Part shown: positions 52,140 to 62,473 of the stretch, piece by piece
How the letters are laid out: each line of letters begins with the position of its first letter
How positions within the stretch are numbered: the stretch's first letter is position 1
Translations under genes and position numbers: made by a program
The notes under the pieces: model-generated
Databases searched by the model: none
Told to the model about the DNA's origin: nothing
Seen by the model: the letters and a program-made list of their open reading frames with translations, nothing else
Assembly: GCF_003026475.1 (NCBI RefSeq)
Contig: NZ_PYMC01000005.1
Span: 62,001-126,000 of the forward strand
Source: Photobacterium lipolyticum
Lineage (GTDB): Bacteria; Pseudomonadota; Gammaproteobacteria; Enterobacterales; Vibrionaceae
Direction: 5' to 3'
Length of the DNA: 64,000 nt

Positions 52140-54399
52140 GCCATCGGATCCGACAGTGATCAATCGTGCTCAGCCACCACAGTCTGTTAATGCAGCAGAG
52201 ACGGTGAAACTCAATGTGATTAGAAAAATTAACCGTCTTCTGATTGCTAACCGAGGCGAAATTGCCTGTCGAATTATCGCCACCGCCCGACGTTTACATA
52301 TCGAAACAGTTGCGGTGTATTCCGATGCCGATCGCAATGCCAAGCATGTTTCCATGGCAGATCAGGCGATGTGTATTGGGCCATCAGCAGCCCGTGGATC
52401 ATACCTGAACATAAATGCATTATTGGTTGCAGCAAACGCCGCCCATGTTGATGCCATTCATCCCGGCTACGGTTTTTTATCAGAAAACGCGGGATTTGCC
52501 GCGGCTTGTCACAAACAAGGGTTCCTCTTTATTGGCCCATCCGCCGAATCAATCAATACCATGGGCTCAAAATCAGACGCCAAAAATATCATGGAAAAAG
52601 CCAACGTTCCGCTGATCCCCGGTTATCACGGCGATAGCAACCAGCCGGATATATTACTGCAGCAAGCAGAGAAAATCGGTTATCCCGTATTATTAAAAGC
52701 GGCATTGGGTGGTGGTGGCAAAGGCATGCGCATTGTTAATGTCGGCGCTGAAATGCTTGAAGCGATAGCCAGCGCCAAGCGTGAAGCGATGGCGGCCTTT
52801 GGGGATAATCATCTTTTGGTTGAAAAATACCTGATCAATCCAAGGCATATTGAAGTTCAAATTTTTGCCGATCAGCATGGAAACACAGTTTACCTATTAG
52901 ATCGCGACTGCTCTATTCAACGTCGCCACCAAAAAATCGTTGAAGAAGCCCCGGCTCCGGGATTGAGTGAATCACTCCGGCGACAAATGGGGGAAGCTGC
53001 GGTTAATGCCGCCCGGGCCATTAACTATACCGGGGCCGGAACCATCGAATTCCTGCTTGAACAGTCAAAAAGCGATCCATCGGGGAGCAATCACGGCAGT
53101 CAGTTCTACTTTATGGAAATGAATACCCGCTTGCAGGTCGAGCACCCCGTGACGGAACTCATTACCGGGCAAGATTTAGTCGAGTGGCAAATCAGGGTTG
53201 CAGAAGGTCACCCGCTTCCCCTTCGCCAGCACCAGATAGTACCGAAAGGAAATGCGATAGAAGTCCGAGTCTATGCCGAAGATCCGGATAACGGCTTCCT
53301 CCCCGAGGCCGGCACCATCACGTACCTGCGTGAACCCGAGCCAAATAGACATCTTCGGATTGATTCTGGCATTCAGCATGGTGACACTGTCACTAGTTAT
53401 TATGACCCAATGCTTGCAAAAGTTATCTCCTGGGGAGAAAACCGAACCGCTGCGATTTATCACCTTAAGCAGGCCTTAGCACAATACCGGCTGATCGGCT
53501 TGAAATCCAATATCCAGTATCTCCACCAATTAGTGAGCCACCCCGCCTTTGCACGTGAAGAGATCAGTACAGCCTTTATTGAACAACATCAGAATGCTCT
53601 GCTCGCCCAACAGCCTTCAATGATTGAACTAACAACCATTCAACCTGATACTGCGCCCGCTGTTTTGATAGCGAAATCTTTGTTGTTTTCTGCTGTTTAC
53701 TTATTGCACCCGCAACAAAAAATTCCGCCCGGTTCACCTCAACATTGCTCGCTTCAAACCTATCGTCAGGTTCAATCACCATGGGCAATAGCGGGATGGC
53801 GCATGAATCAACCTGCCTCACAAACCGTCTGCTTGCAAGACCGTGATGGGCATCTCTTTGAACTGACGTTTGAGCTTAGCGAACAACCGAAAAAGCTAAG
53901 CTCAGAATTCAAATTAGTCGCTATAAAGACAAACAACCAGCAACACCGAGTCAGTCCGCTCACCATTACGCACATTCCGCGAAGAAATACACATTCACCG
54001 AATCAAATAGTGGTTGAGCTTTGCCAGCGCATTGATGCCATCCGACAACAAGAGAAATTCACTGCAATCCAAACTAACAACCAGATCGATATTTTCTATC
54101 AGGCAAGCCATGACATTTACTGCTCTGTTGTGAACGGTTACATCGCAAAGGAACATAAGGATAAAAAAGAGCCACTCACACAAGCACCAATGAATGGGGT
54201 CATATCCGCCATCTACTGTAAGGCCGGAGAGAAAGTTAATAAAGATCAGCCGCTTCTCATCATTGAAGCGATGAAGATGGAATATACTGTCAAAGCGCCG
54301 TACGACGGCGTTATTGAATCGGTCCGCTTCACCACCGGTGATCAAGTCGAGCATGGTCAGCAGCTGCTCAATATTGAGCGAACGGTAAACACACAATGA
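52132..54399 (+). CDS. liuD: 3-Methylcrotonyl-CoA carboxylase, biotin-containing (alpha) subunit
   Basis: The 755-residue protein has a biotin carboxylase domain (LLIANRGEIACRIIATARRL, HPGYGFLSENAGFA, KAALGGGGKGMRIV, MEMNTRLQVEHPVTE) and a C-terminal biotinyl domain with EAMKMEYTVKAP carrying the biotinylated Lys. Residues about 1-30 form an unusual Pro/Ser-containing extension before the first conserved strand. The long middle part is moderately divergent. Start ATG 52132 overlaps liuC and has GGAG eight bases upstream. Its stop overlaps the liuE start (ATGA). Confidence 0.95.
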   Translation: MSKPSDPTVINRAQPPQSVNAAETVKLNVIRKINRLLIANRGEIACRIIATARRLHIETVAVYSDADRNAKHVSMADQAMCIGPSAARGSYLNINALLVAANAAHVDAIHPGYGFLSENAGFAAACHKQGFLFIGPSAESINTMGSKSDAKNIMEKANVPLIPGYHGDSNQPDILLQQAEKIGYPVLLKAALGGGGKGMRIVNVGAEMLEAIASAKREAMAAFGDNHLLVEKYLINPRHIEVQIFADQHGNTVYLLDRDCSIQRRHQKIVEEAPAPGLSESLRRQMGEAAVNAARAINYTGAGTIEFLLEQSKSDPSGSNHGSQFYFMEMNTRLQVEHPVTELITGQDLVEWQIRVAEGHPLPLRQHQIVPKGNAIEVRVYAEDPDNGFLPEAGTITYLREPEPNRHLRIDSGIQHGDTVTSYYDPMLAKVISWGENRTAAIYHLKQALAQYRLIGLKSNIQYLHQLVSHPAFAREEISTAFIEQHQNALLAQQPSMIELTTIQPDTAPAVLIAKSLLFSAVYLLHPQQKIPPGSPQHCSLQTYRQVQSPWAIAGWRMNQPASQTVCLQDRDGHLFELTFELSEQPKKLSSEFKLVAIKTNNQQHRVSPLTITHIPRRNTHSPNQIVVELCQRIDAIRQQEKFTAIQTNNQIDIFYQASHDIYCSVVNGYIAKEHKDKKEPLTQAPMNGVISAIYCKAGEKVNKDQPLLIIEAMKMEYTVKAPYDGVIESVRFTTGDQVEHGQQLLNIERTVNTQ

Positions 54400-55367
54400 G
54401 CTTATTACCTGAACATGTCACCCTAGTGGAAGTTGGCGCCAGAGACGGCCTGCAGAATGAACGCCGCGTCAGCGCTGCCGATAAAGTCATGCTTATTAAT
54501 CAATTGTCAGAAACCGGGCTAACCCATATCGAAACTGGTTCATTTGTCTCTGCCAAATGGGTACCGCAGATGGCCGATTCTAATCAGGTCTTACAGCAAA
54601 TCGCCAGAAAGCCAAATATTGTATATTCTGCCCTGACACCAAACATTCAAGGATTCGAGCAGGCGCTGGAAGCAGGTGCCAATCAAGTCGCTATATTTAC
54701 CTCTTCCTCTGAAGGCTTTTGCCATAAAAACATCCATTGCTCAATAGCAGAAAGCCTGGAACGATTTGCGCCGCTGATGGAGCTGGCCCGAGGTAATGGG
54801 ATCGCGGTTCGTGGTTATTTATCTTGTGTTGTCGATTGCCCTTATGACGGTCCAACGCCCCCCGAAAAGGTTGCTGCTGTCGCAAAAGCACTGATTGAAA
54901 TGGGATGCTATGAAATCTCGCTCGGTGACACCATCGGTACAGGTACCCCACTTCGTATCGCCAGAATGTTGGAAGCAGTAAACCACCACATTCCCGTACA
55001 TCAGTTAGCGGTACACTTTCATGATACCTGGGGACAGGCATTAGCCAATATTTATCAGGCATTAAGCATGGGGGTAAATGTTATCGACACCAGTGTTGCA
55101 GGTATAGGTGGCTGTCCCTATGCCAGCGGAGCCAGTGGAAATGTCGCCACAGAAGACGTGATATATCTTTGTGAAGGTTTAGGAATAAAAACAGGTGTAG
55201 CTCTTAATAAAATTGCACAAGCAGGATGGCAGATTTGTAACAAATTGAATAAGCTGCCCGCATCAAAAGTATCACTCGCTTTGCTTGCACGAAACCAATA
55301 TAGAAAAAACACCAATAAAAAAGGCGATAACTTCCCGCTCGATCAGTCGCTACCACCAAAAAGCTGA
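54396..55367 (+). CDS. liuE: Hydroxymethylglutaryl-CoA lyase
   Basis: The 323-residue protein has VEVGARDGLQNERRVSAADK, the metal and substrate-binding VHFHDTWGQALANIYQAL and the signature GIGGCPYASGASGNVATEDV with its catalytic Cys. It splits HMG-CoA into acetyl-CoA and acetoacetate, the last step of leucine breakdown. The C-terminus has a polar extension of about 20 residues (QYRKNTNKKGDNFPLDQSLP) beyond the usual family end. It is the last gene of the liu operon. No acetoacetyl-CoA synthetase or transferase gene follows. Confidence 0.95.
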   Translation: MSLLPEHVTLVEVGARDGLQNERRVSAADKVMLINQLSETGLTHIETGSFVSAKWVPQMADSNQVLQQIARKPNIVYSALTPNIQGFEQALEAGANQVAIFTSSSEGFCHKNIHCSIAESLERFAPLMELARGNGIAVRGYLSCVVDCPYDGPTPPEKVAAVAKALIEMGCYEISLGDTIGTGTPLRIARMLEAVNHHIPVHQLAVHFHDTWGQALANIYQALSMGVNVIDTSVAGIGGCPYASGASGNVATEDVIYLCEGLGIKTGVALNKIAQAGWQICNKLNKLPASKVSLALLARNQYRKNTNKKGDNFPLDQSLPPKS

Positions 55368-55402
55368 GTAACCTAATTTTTTACCAAGATATGATCTGCA
55401 TA

Positions 55403-55678
55403 TTAAGAAGATCGTAGAAAACGCTGATCTGCTTCTAGTTCATTTACCGCACGCCAGAGATCCAGCTCTCTTACTCTTTGTTTATTCAAGCCATGCCTGA
55501 TCCCCTCTACCGTGAGTTCATCTAACGGACCTATATATTGCTCCGTATGATTTGAGAATATCGTCCTGAATTCTTCTTTTGTGGGCAATCTATTATTATC
55601 TTCTTCCAAGTTTTCAAAAATATCATTAACAGTCAATGAGATATCACTTTTGATGCCATCAAGATCTGAACTGACCAT
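55403..55678 (-). CDS. Small acidic hypothetical protein
   Basis: The 91-residue protein has no export signal or membrane span and reads as helical and acidic (VNDIFENLEEDNNRLPTKEE, then LWRAVNELEADQRFL). GAGGAC lies nine bases before ATG 55678, so the start is well supported. It converges on liuE and lies alone between the liu operon and the outer-membrane locus. I do not recognise it. Confidence 0.68.
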   Translation of the reverse strand: MVSSDLDGIKSDISLTVNDIFENLEEDNNRLPTKEEFRTIFSNHTEQYIGPLDELTVEGIRHGLNKQRVRELDLWRAVNELEADQRFLRSS

Positions 55679-56014
55679 CTTGTCCTCACTGATAATTTAA
55701 CAACGCAAAAAGCTATGCATTGATGTACAGGTTTATATTAATTCTAATTGTAGTTGAATTTTTATGTTATGATTATCATTAATTCAAATAACATATAAGC
55801 ATCTATATAACAAAGGGAAATAATATACACGTTACAAGTTAGAGAAAAAATGAACATAAAAAACTCTAATTTATATATTATATTTAGTTCAAAAGATTGA
55901 TATCGCTCTCCTTTTGGCGATAAATTGCCTTCCTTTCAGACCGTCAGCCTATATGCTTCTATACTTAAGCTAGTATGATAATGAAATATATAGACTTTTG
56001 CTTGAGACTATTGG
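55679..56014. other. AT-rich upstream region of the first barrel gene
   Basis: About 340 very AT-rich bases. No gene or clear operator. It must hold promoters for the genes at 55403 (minus) and 56015 (plus). Confidence 0.45.
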
Positions 56015-57136
56015 ATGGGAACTAAATTGCATTCGTATATTAGAAAGGCTCCTTTAAGGTATCGTTTTAAACGAGTATCATTCTTGTCTTTAACATTCCC
56101 CGCTTGTCTTTTCTATTCTGGCTTAGCTCATTCTAATACCATTTTTGAGCCCAATATTACTTTCTTGTCTAGTTCACTTGCTATTGAACAAAATGAAAAC
56201 CAAGGCGATAGTATCTTACTCAGCTGGCTAGATGAATCACAATACACTGTATCTGATACGATCAATGAATATAGCACTTCAGTCGACCATTTCATTGGAA
56301 AGAAAGAAGATGAAAAGCCTTTAATGAACCGCAGTTACTTACGGATTCGATTTAGACCAAGATACACACACAGAGAGTATTTTGACTTTGATTCAAATGT
56401 TTACCTTAAACTAGATCTACCTCACACTAAAAAAAACTGGAAACTAATTCTTGAAACTGATCCTGATGATTATGACAGTCTCGAAAACAAGCAACGTGAC
56501 ATATCGGAAAGTAGCGATAGTGGAATTAGTGGTGCTATCGGTGGTGTTAGTTTACAAGACAAACAACTGGGGCAATGGAAAGCCGACTACGGTATCGGCT
56601 TAAAGATAAAACTGCCACTGGATCCCTTTGCTAAAGCTAATCTACGGCGTATAGATACATTAAGCGAAAATTGGACCAGCCGAATTAACCAAGAAGTATT
56701 CTATTATCACTCGAAAGGTCCAGGATTACTAACTTCTCTTGGCTTTTATTATGCTGTCAACAAAGAACACTCAAAAATAATCACATCCAGTACCAGCGCG
56801 CAGTTTCTTGATTCCGATAACAATTGGGAGTTAGTTCAGCAAGTTGAATATTATCACCGTGTGAATGAAAATAATTCAATTGAATATTCGGCAGGTGCCA
56901 GCACTGATACCGGAGATGACGAAGAAAGTACAAACTATTGGTTATCCACCGCATGGAAACAGCGTCTATATAAAGACTGGCTTTATTTAAGAATAAGCCC
57001 TGACATCAACTTCCAAAGTGAGTTTGATTATAAAGCAAATCCTGGGATTATGATGGAGCTGGAGCTTTTCTTCTCCATTAACGGCGATATAGACCGACTA
57101 CATAAATACATCCCAAAACCAGAAACTATCGAGTAA
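56015..57136 (+). CDS. Predicted outer-membrane beta-barrel protein, unknown function
   Basis: The 373-residue protein has a basic N-terminus then a signal peptide (SFLSLTFPACLFYSGLAHS, about 22-40). The mature part alternates polar and aromatic residues in short strands (SYLRIRFRPRYTHREYFDFD, VYLKLDLPHTKKNWKLILET, TSRINQEVFYYHSKGPG, LYKDWLYLRISPDINFQSEF) consistent with a barrel and ending in a hydrophobic LELFFSI strand near the C-terminus. A Ser/Asp-rich acidic loop lies near 150-170. I do not recognise the family. It converges on the autotransporter-like gene, and a ToxR-like regulator lies 1.9 kb away. Confidence 0.7.
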   Translation: MGTKLHSYIRKAPLRYRFKRVSFLSLTFPACLFYSGLAHSNTIFEPNITFLSSSLAIEQNENQGDSILLSWLDESQYTVSDTINEYSTSVDHFIGKKEDEKPLMNRSYLRIRFRPRYTHREYFDFDSNVYLKLDLPHTKKNWKLILETDPDDYDSLENKQRDISESSDSGISGAIGGVSLQDKQLGQWKADYGIGLKIKLPLDPFAKANLRRIDTLSENWTSRINQEVFYYHSKGPGLLTSLGFYYAVNKEHSKIITSSTSAQFLDSDNNWELVQQVEYYHRVNENNSIEYSAGASTDTGDDEESTNYWLSTAWKQRLYKDWLYLRISPDINFQSEFDYKANPGIMMELELFFSINGDIDRLHKYIPKPETIE

Positions 57137-57185
57137 GAGTATTAGACACTGAGATAAGCTATTTTCACATAGCAATCATTAAAAA

Positions 57186-58454
57186 TTAATCTAGCGCAAT
57201 ACTCACCCCAATCGTAAATGTATATGCTGATAGATCATCTAAACCAATTAAAGTACTTGCTTCTGCGTAGGCATGCCAGTCATTATTAAATGCTCCCGAA
57301 ATACCAAGATGCATACGACCATATAGTTGGTCATCAGATTTTATTATTATTGGCAATATTGTGCCAGAATTATCCGCTTGCAGCTGACTGATGATTTTTT
57401 CTGAATTGGCATCAAAATCATAATGTACATAACTTCTCAGGTATGGTTGAAAAACCCCCAAACTTGTGCGAAATGGATAAAAGAAGCTTGCCCCCGCAAT
57501 AAACACGGTCGATTCCAATTCATTGATATCATCCACTTTTGATATCAGGTAATTAGAATTACCTTTTGAAGGCCGTTCAGCATACCTGTCAGTATCAGAG
57601 ACAGTATGTTGAATCGAACTTTCAAGCGCAAAATTCCAATTGTTATCATGGATCAGATAACCCGAGCCCAGAGAAAAAACCCATATATCTGAATCAACAT
57701 CATCAACATTAGTGATAACACTATCACTGTAAAGACTGATTTTACGTTCAATATCGGTATCAACTAAAGCGTAGCTTGCCGTAAAATCAAGATACCAGTT
57801 ATCATGAAAATAACTAAAATATCCGGAGGCAACTAAGCCATCAATTTCACTTTCTGCATTCTCTTCACCGGAGTCGAACAAAGGTAAACCTAGCGCTAAA
57901 CCAAAGAGATAATGATCATAAAGAAGATAATCGCCTCCAAGCGTAATCGATGTACCCTCGCTTTTATAATCTTTTTCAACGCTGGATGCGTTATTTCCAG
58001 AAGTAGTTGTATCCTGTTCAACCCGAACATAAGCACCGAACCTTGAGTAGCTCTCTTCAGCTAAATAGCCATTTTGGTACAATGTCAGTTCTGAAGATTG
58101 AGGGAAAGATGCTTGCGGTTGTACGTTGTTCTTTGCCGCCTGCCTGAGACTACTTGCACGTGCAGTTAACTCAGCAGTATTTAGATTATTTTGCTGTAGC
58201 AGCGAATTATTATTTAATCCCGAGGCGCGTCTCTGAAGTTTGTTTTGAGTAAATTTATCACCTCGAAAATCAGAGCTTAATTCTTTCAAGTTTGAGATTG
58301 CGACAGCATAAACTTCCTGCGTCATGCTTGTTAATTCGGCCATACCATTAGCGTTACTAACTCTCTCTGCAGAACTCGCCGCCATAGGGAAAAAAGCAGT
58401 CGTTATCACAATCGTTGGCGTTAACCCAAAGATAAAAAAAATGTTCTTATGCAT
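57186..58454 (-). CDS. Outer-membrane protein with autotransporter-type beta-domain
   Basis: From ATG 58454 (GGGGG upstream) the 422-residue protein has a signal peptide (IFFIFGLTPTIVITTAFFPM, then AASSAE), a helical Gln/Asn-rich region of about 100 residues, and a C-terminal barrel of about 270 residues (SRFGAYVRVEQ, GTSITLGGDYLLYDHYLFGL, WYLDFTASYALVDTD, RSYVHYDFDA), ending in TFTIGVSIALD. The barrel resembles autotransporter beta-domains, but no large passenger is present. It could display a short N-terminal segment at the surface or act as a simple barrel. Confidence 0.75.
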   Translation of the reverse strand: MHKNIFFIFGLTPTIVITTAFFPMAASSAERVSNANGMAELTSMTQEVYAVAISNLKELSSDFRGDKFTQNKLQRRASGLNNNSLLQQNNLNTAELTARASSLRQAAKNNVQPQASFPQSSELTLYQNGYLAEESYSRFGAYVRVEQDTTTSGNNASSVEKDYKSEGTSITLGGDYLLYDHYLFGLALGLPLFDSGEENAESEIDGLVASGYFSYFHDNWYLDFTASYALVDTDIERKISLYSDSVITNVDDVDSDIWVFSLGSGYLIHDNNWNFALESSIQHTVSDTDRYAERPSKGNSNYLISKVDDINELESTVFIAGASFFYPFRTSLGVFQPYLRSYVHYDFDANSEKIISQLQADNSGTILPIIIKSDDQLYGRMHLGISGAFNNDWHAYAEASTLIGLDDLSAYTFTIGVSIALD

Positions 58455-59078
58455 ATTCCCCCCAATAATCAGTGACACTTTCACGCTGTATATTTTTATG
58501 TAGTGCACAGCATGTGTTCATCGCTTTTAATCATAGAAAAGGAGAAAATTATCCGGTGTCGCAAAAGTAATTATATCCACAAAAAAATCAGATCACTTTA
58601 AAACGCACAGATAAATCTATTATTAACAATAGATTATGATGACACCCCTGTTCAAAATAAAACGTTTTCCTACTGGACAAATTTGCCTATAATTGCTAGT
58701 TAAAATCATGCACATTAACAGGCCAGTTAGCACTCTCGTTTTCATGAGAATCAATATACCCAAGTGCTCTCAAGATGCAGGATTCAGAGTGGGCTCGGCG
58801 AGTTCAATTCAAGAAAAAAGAGCACAGGAACGGTTGTCTATTTCAAGCTAATTTGACGCAGAAGTAGGCACGCAGACTCACTCCAAAAGGGCGAAAATAT
58901 CGAGGTTACAGGGATATAAAACAGTCATTTTCTGCAAATAGCCGTCATTGTCGTCGGGAGTATACGTGGGAGATATGGCATTTTGCCCTAAGACACAAAC
59001 ATCCTGATAATGTTATACTTACGAAATGGAAAATCTAGATTTCAATCACTCTAAAATCAATTTTTGAGCAATCGATAC
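58455..59078. other. Control region between barrel gene and regulator, with repeat
   Basis: About 620 bases. It contains the dispersed repeat at 58754-58778 followed by about 130 bases of non-coding sequence. The promoters of the autotransporter-like gene and the divergent regulator gene should lie here, so this is a likely binding region for the regulator. Confidence 0.5.
58754..58778 (+). repeat. Dispersed short intergenic repeat, copy 2
   Basis: A 25-base segment containing TACCCAAGTG and TCAAGATGC, about two mismatches from the minus-strand copy at 15510-15535. A shorter related sequence (TATACCCAAGTTAG) is at 9135-9148. Confidence 0.6.
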
Positions 59079-60392
59079 ATGCCGAATAACAGTGTTACAA
59101 CAAATACAGTAAAATTAGGTAAGGGTTTCATATTTTACTGTTCAAAAAAACAGCTGTTGAATGGTCGGCATTGTATAGAATTAAACCATGCCGAGAGAGA
59201 AATCTTATGCTATTTAATTCAACATTCACCTCGGGTTGTATCTAAAAAAGAGCTTATAAATATTGGTTGGAACCAAAAGGAAATTTCAAGCACATCTCTA
59301 TTTCAGACTATTCGCACATTACGAATAAAACTTAAGGAAGAAGAAAAAGGGCAAGTCATTGAAACAGTCCCTCGTCTCGGTTATATGATAAAGGTGACGG
59401 CTATAGAGCCAGTTAACCTACATAATGAAAACATCATTATAACCAATAAATCTAAAAACAAGTTCAATTATACACACCTGACCGTTGTCATATTGACATT
59501 TTTTATAATCAGTGCCTTCCTATACACCTTCGTCAACAAAGAAACATCATACTATCATAAAATAAGCTATGATCATGACAATAACACCTTTATTTATCTG
59601 ACACAAAACGAAGATGACTTGGATTTTTTACAATCATATAGTAAAACATATATCACACCAACTGAAATGGATAACAAGTTATTTTTTATTGCTAAGATAG
59701 ATAAATATTACTCTGTTGCCTTTTGTGATAAAAATCAACAAGGTACTTGTATCCCTTCCAGTTCACGCGCAGTTACTTTTGACCAATTTGAACTGGAATT
59801 ATTCTGGCCTATATTGTCTTCGCATACGAATTATATTCAGACGATTTCATTATTCAATGATGAAAATATAAGTAGCACAACGGCAAAAACATACAATCTA
59901 TATATTGAAGGCGGTAAGCTCTCTCCCAATCTCGTACAATCATCTTTGCAAAAAATCAGTAATCTAAAGTGGTCTTTCAGTAGTGTAAGTTACAAAGTAA
60001 ATAACGAAAAAACAGAATTCATTCCTGTTTATTTTAAGGGTGGAGAATTTACTTTATTTAAAACAGATACAGCACCTTTTATTGCCGAAATATCAACAAA
60101 ACCGAAGTATTTCAATTGGGTTATATCAGAAAACGAATTAGAACGAAGTGGTATAAGTAAACCCGGTAAAATACAAAATAATTTTAATTCCACTTTTGAA
60201 AAACAAAAAAAACACACAAGCTACATTGTTTTCCGTCAACAAGAACTTATTTTATGGTTTTCAAAAGATCTCGGTTTCTATTGGTTTAACAAAGATAAAA
60301 TCGAAAACTCTAACTTCTCTGAACTGAGTAATTTTGAAAAATGTAAAGATATTATAGGATTAAACCCACAGCCTAACTGTGAAAATAATTAA
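59079..60392 (+). CDS. CadC/ToxR-like membrane-anchored winged-helix regulator (paralogue B)
   Basis: The 437-residue protein from ATG 59079 (a TTG five codons earlier is possible) has an N-terminal winged helix (SKKELINIGWNQKEISSTSL, LRIKLKEEEKGQVIETVPRL), one membrane segment near 133-152 (VVILTFFIISAFLYTFV) and a periplasmic domain of about 285 residues. C206 and C214 form the same Cys-X7-Cys as in the paralogue at 2309-3598 (YSVAFCDKNQQGTC), and both share a C-terminal KYFNW/KMFNW and GFYWF/GLYWL pattern. It diverges from a barrel-protein gene, recalling ToxR control of porins. Its targets are inferred only. Confidence 0.88.
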   Translation: MPNNSVTTNTVKLGKGFIFYCSKKQLLNGRHCIELNHAEREILCYLIQHSPRVVSKKELINIGWNQKEISSTSLFQTIRTLRIKLKEEEKGQVIETVPRLGYMIKVTAIEPVNLHNENIIITNKSKNKFNYTHLTVVILTFFIISAFLYTFVNKETSYYHKISYDHDNNTFIYLTQNEDDLDFLQSYSKTYITPTEMDNKLFFIAKIDKYYSVAFCDKNQQGTCIPSSSRAVTFDQFELELFWPILSSHTNYIQTISLFNDENISSTTAKTYNLYIEGGKLSPNLVQSSLQKISNLKWSFSSVSYKVNNEKTEFIPVYFKGGEFTLFKTDTAPFIAEISTKPKYFNWVISENELERSGISKPGKIQNNFNSTFEKQKKHTSYIVFRQQELILWFSKDLGFYWFNKDKIENSNFSELSNFEKCKDIIGLNPQPNCENN

Positions 60393-60494
60393 TCTCGGAA
60401 TTGGCCTACTTCTCAGTTCTACCCCATCAAATGTAAGAGAAAGATCACTATCCGGTAGGGCTGCCAGTTGGTGAGTTCTCTTGTAATTATGCGA

Positions 60495-60516
60495 AAGGCC
60501 ACTACAAAGTGGCCTT
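60495..60516. terminator. Hairpin between regulator B and the chemoreceptor gene
   Basis: AAGGCCAC and GTGGCCTT form a perfect stem with a six-base loop between two convergent stops. The T run is short in both directions. Confidence 0.55.
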
Positions 60517-60586
60517 ACTATAGATGTTGCTGCTCGATTGGTGAAGACCTATACCAGTTGGCATATTTCTTCCTGTAATAGCCGCC

Positions 60587-62473
60587 TTACTGCAATCTGA
60601 ATTTACTAACAACAGATTTCAATTGACTGTTTGCAGCTGCAAGATTGATGGTTTCATTTGCAGTAGCTTCTCCATTTGCTGATAACTCCCCCACAATTTC
60701 ACGAATAGCAGCCATATTACGGGTAATTTCATCCGCAACTGTACTCTGCTGTTCGGCTGCGGTAGCTATCTGCGTATTTAAGTCATTAATATGCGTCACA
60801 GATTGAGCAATCGTATCGAGATCATTCGCCACCAAAGACGTATTTTCCACCGTTCTCTCGCATGTTGATTTAGTGATACCCATTGCAGAAATTGCTGTAT
60901 TTGAACCAGTGCGTAACTTATTTAGCGTCTGTTCAATCTCAGCTGTGCTGGTTTGCGTCCTGGCAGCAAGCGCCCTGACTTCATCGGCGACAACGGCAAA
61001 ACCGCGACCTTGTTCTCCGGCTCGGGCAGCTTCGATGGCAGCATTTAGCGCAAGCAAGTTTGTTTGGTCTGCAATTTCACCGATTACTTGCAGTACGTTG
61101 GTGATATCTAAGGTGTCTTTTCCAATTTCTACAATGCTGGTAGACGTATTTTCAACTTCTTCGACGAGTTGAGATACCGTATTGGTAGCACCGGTTACAG
61201 CATTCTTCGAGTCAGTAACTTGCGCGTTTGTATTATGAGTGAACTGGGACGCTTCAGATGCATTACTTGCCACATCATTTGCAGTGGCACTCATTTCCTC
61301 AATAGCGGCAACAATCTGTGTAGTTTCCGTTGTGTGTGCTGTCAGCACTTGGTTGTTCGCATCTGTTTGGTTTTTAAGTTGGTCGACGCTGCTAGCGATA
61401 TGTTCAGAAGACTGCGAGACTTCCAGCATCAATGATTGCAAGTTTGCAATAAAGGCATTAATCCCTCCTGAAATTTGCCCCAGGTCATCATCGCTGGTAA
61501 CCGGCAGCCGTCGAGTGAGATCGCCGTTGCCTTTTGATAGATCGAGCACGACTTCTTTGAGTGTGAGTATTGGACGATACAAAACATTTAATATTGCTAC
61601 GACAAGGATAATCGCAATGGAAAGCATTACCAATGAAGATATAATCGCATCAGCCAGCGCCTCATCCACGGCTGCATAAGCAATAGATTTATTAACACCA
61701 ATAACTAGGTACCATTTTTTTCCATTTACTAATGTTATGGATTTAGTAAACGATAACTGATCTGTTCCATTCAGTGAATAAGTTAAATAGCTCTCGTCTT
61801 GAGATAACATCGCTTTCTGCACTTTTGCCATTCCAATATCGGCAAGTCGAGTCCCTACCGCTAGTGAAGATGAACTTGAAGCTAACGTTTTTCCCGTCTC
61901 ATCTACAATAGCTGTAACCGCACCCGGGAAATCTACGCCTTTAACAGTATCGGCAAGGATAGACAGTTCAATGTCTCCCAAAAGTACACCATTTCCAAAT
62001 TTTTTAACAATAGAAACAACAGGGAGACCTGTAGTTGCATCATTATAGACATCGGTTAAATCTAAGCCGTTTGCCGCCTTTCCTTTTTGATACCAAGGAC
62101 GAGTGCGGGGGTCATACTCATCAGGGTCATCAACGCCATCATTCGAGTATGAACGGCCATCATCAAAGCCGTACAGCACCGTCGTTAGATCGCTGGCATC
62201 TTTAGCGTATTTGGCTGTTTCGACATAGCGTTCACTCGGCTGACCAGCTTTATAGTGGTCAACCAGCGAGTCGATTGCACGAGTTTTGCTCTTAAACCAG
62301 GCTTCAATTTTATTAGCTTCATACCTGACTGTGGATATTGATTGGGCATTTATGTTCTGAATCGTATGATCTCTTAGATCGGCATAAGAAAGCCAGTTAG
62401 CTGCCAACAAGCACACGCTAACTAACACTATTACCGAGGTTATTATAGTATTTTTGAATCCTAGAGATTTCAT
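60587..62473 (-). CDS. Methyl-accepting chemotaxis protein with dCache sensor
   Basis: The 628-residue protein has an N-terminal helix ([19 protein letters not shown]), a large periplasmic dCache-type sensor (about 35-275, with [19 protein letters not shown] typical of the ligand pocket), and a second helix near 278-300. A HAMP domain and a C-terminal signalling hairpin with [20 protein letters not shown] follow. It relays ligand binding through CheA to the flagellar motor. RPWYQ-type dCache domains often bind amino acids, which would suit this catabolic organism, but the ligand is unproven. Confidence 0.93.
   Translation of the reverse strand: MKSLGFKNTIITSVIVLVSVCLLAANWLSYADLRDHTIQNINAQSISTVRYEANKIEAWFKSKTRAIDSLVDHYKAGQPSERYVETAKYAKDASDLTTVLYGFDDGRSYSNDGVDDPDEYDPRTRPWYQKGKAANGLDLTDVYNDATTGLPVVSIVKKFGNGVLLGDIELSILADTVKGVDFPGAVTAIVDETGKTLASSSSSLAVGTRLADIGMAKVQKAMLSQDESYLTYSLNGTDQLSFTKSITLVNGKKWYLVIGVNKSIAYAAVDEALADAIISSLVMLSIAIILVVAILNVLYRPILTLKEVVLDLSKGNGDLTRRLPVTSDDDLGQISGGINAFIANLQSLMLEVSQSSEHIASSVDQLKNQTDANNQVLTAHTTETTQIVAAIEEMSATANDVASNASEASQFTHNTNAQVTDSKNAVTGATNTVSQLVEEVENTSTSIVEIGKDTLDITNVLQVIGEIADQTNLLALNAAIEAARAGEQGRGFAVVADEVRALAARTQTSTAEIEQTLNKLRTGSNTAISAMGITKSTCERTVENTSLVANDLDTIAQSVTHINDLNTQIATAAEQQSTVADEITRNMAAIREIVGELSANGEATANETINLAAANSQLKSVVSKFRLQ

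Noticed and set aside
56015..60392. A phage-defence or secretion system in the outer-membrane locus
   Set aside because: No nuclease, ATPase, secretin or toxin domain is visible; only barrel-like proteins and a regulator are present.
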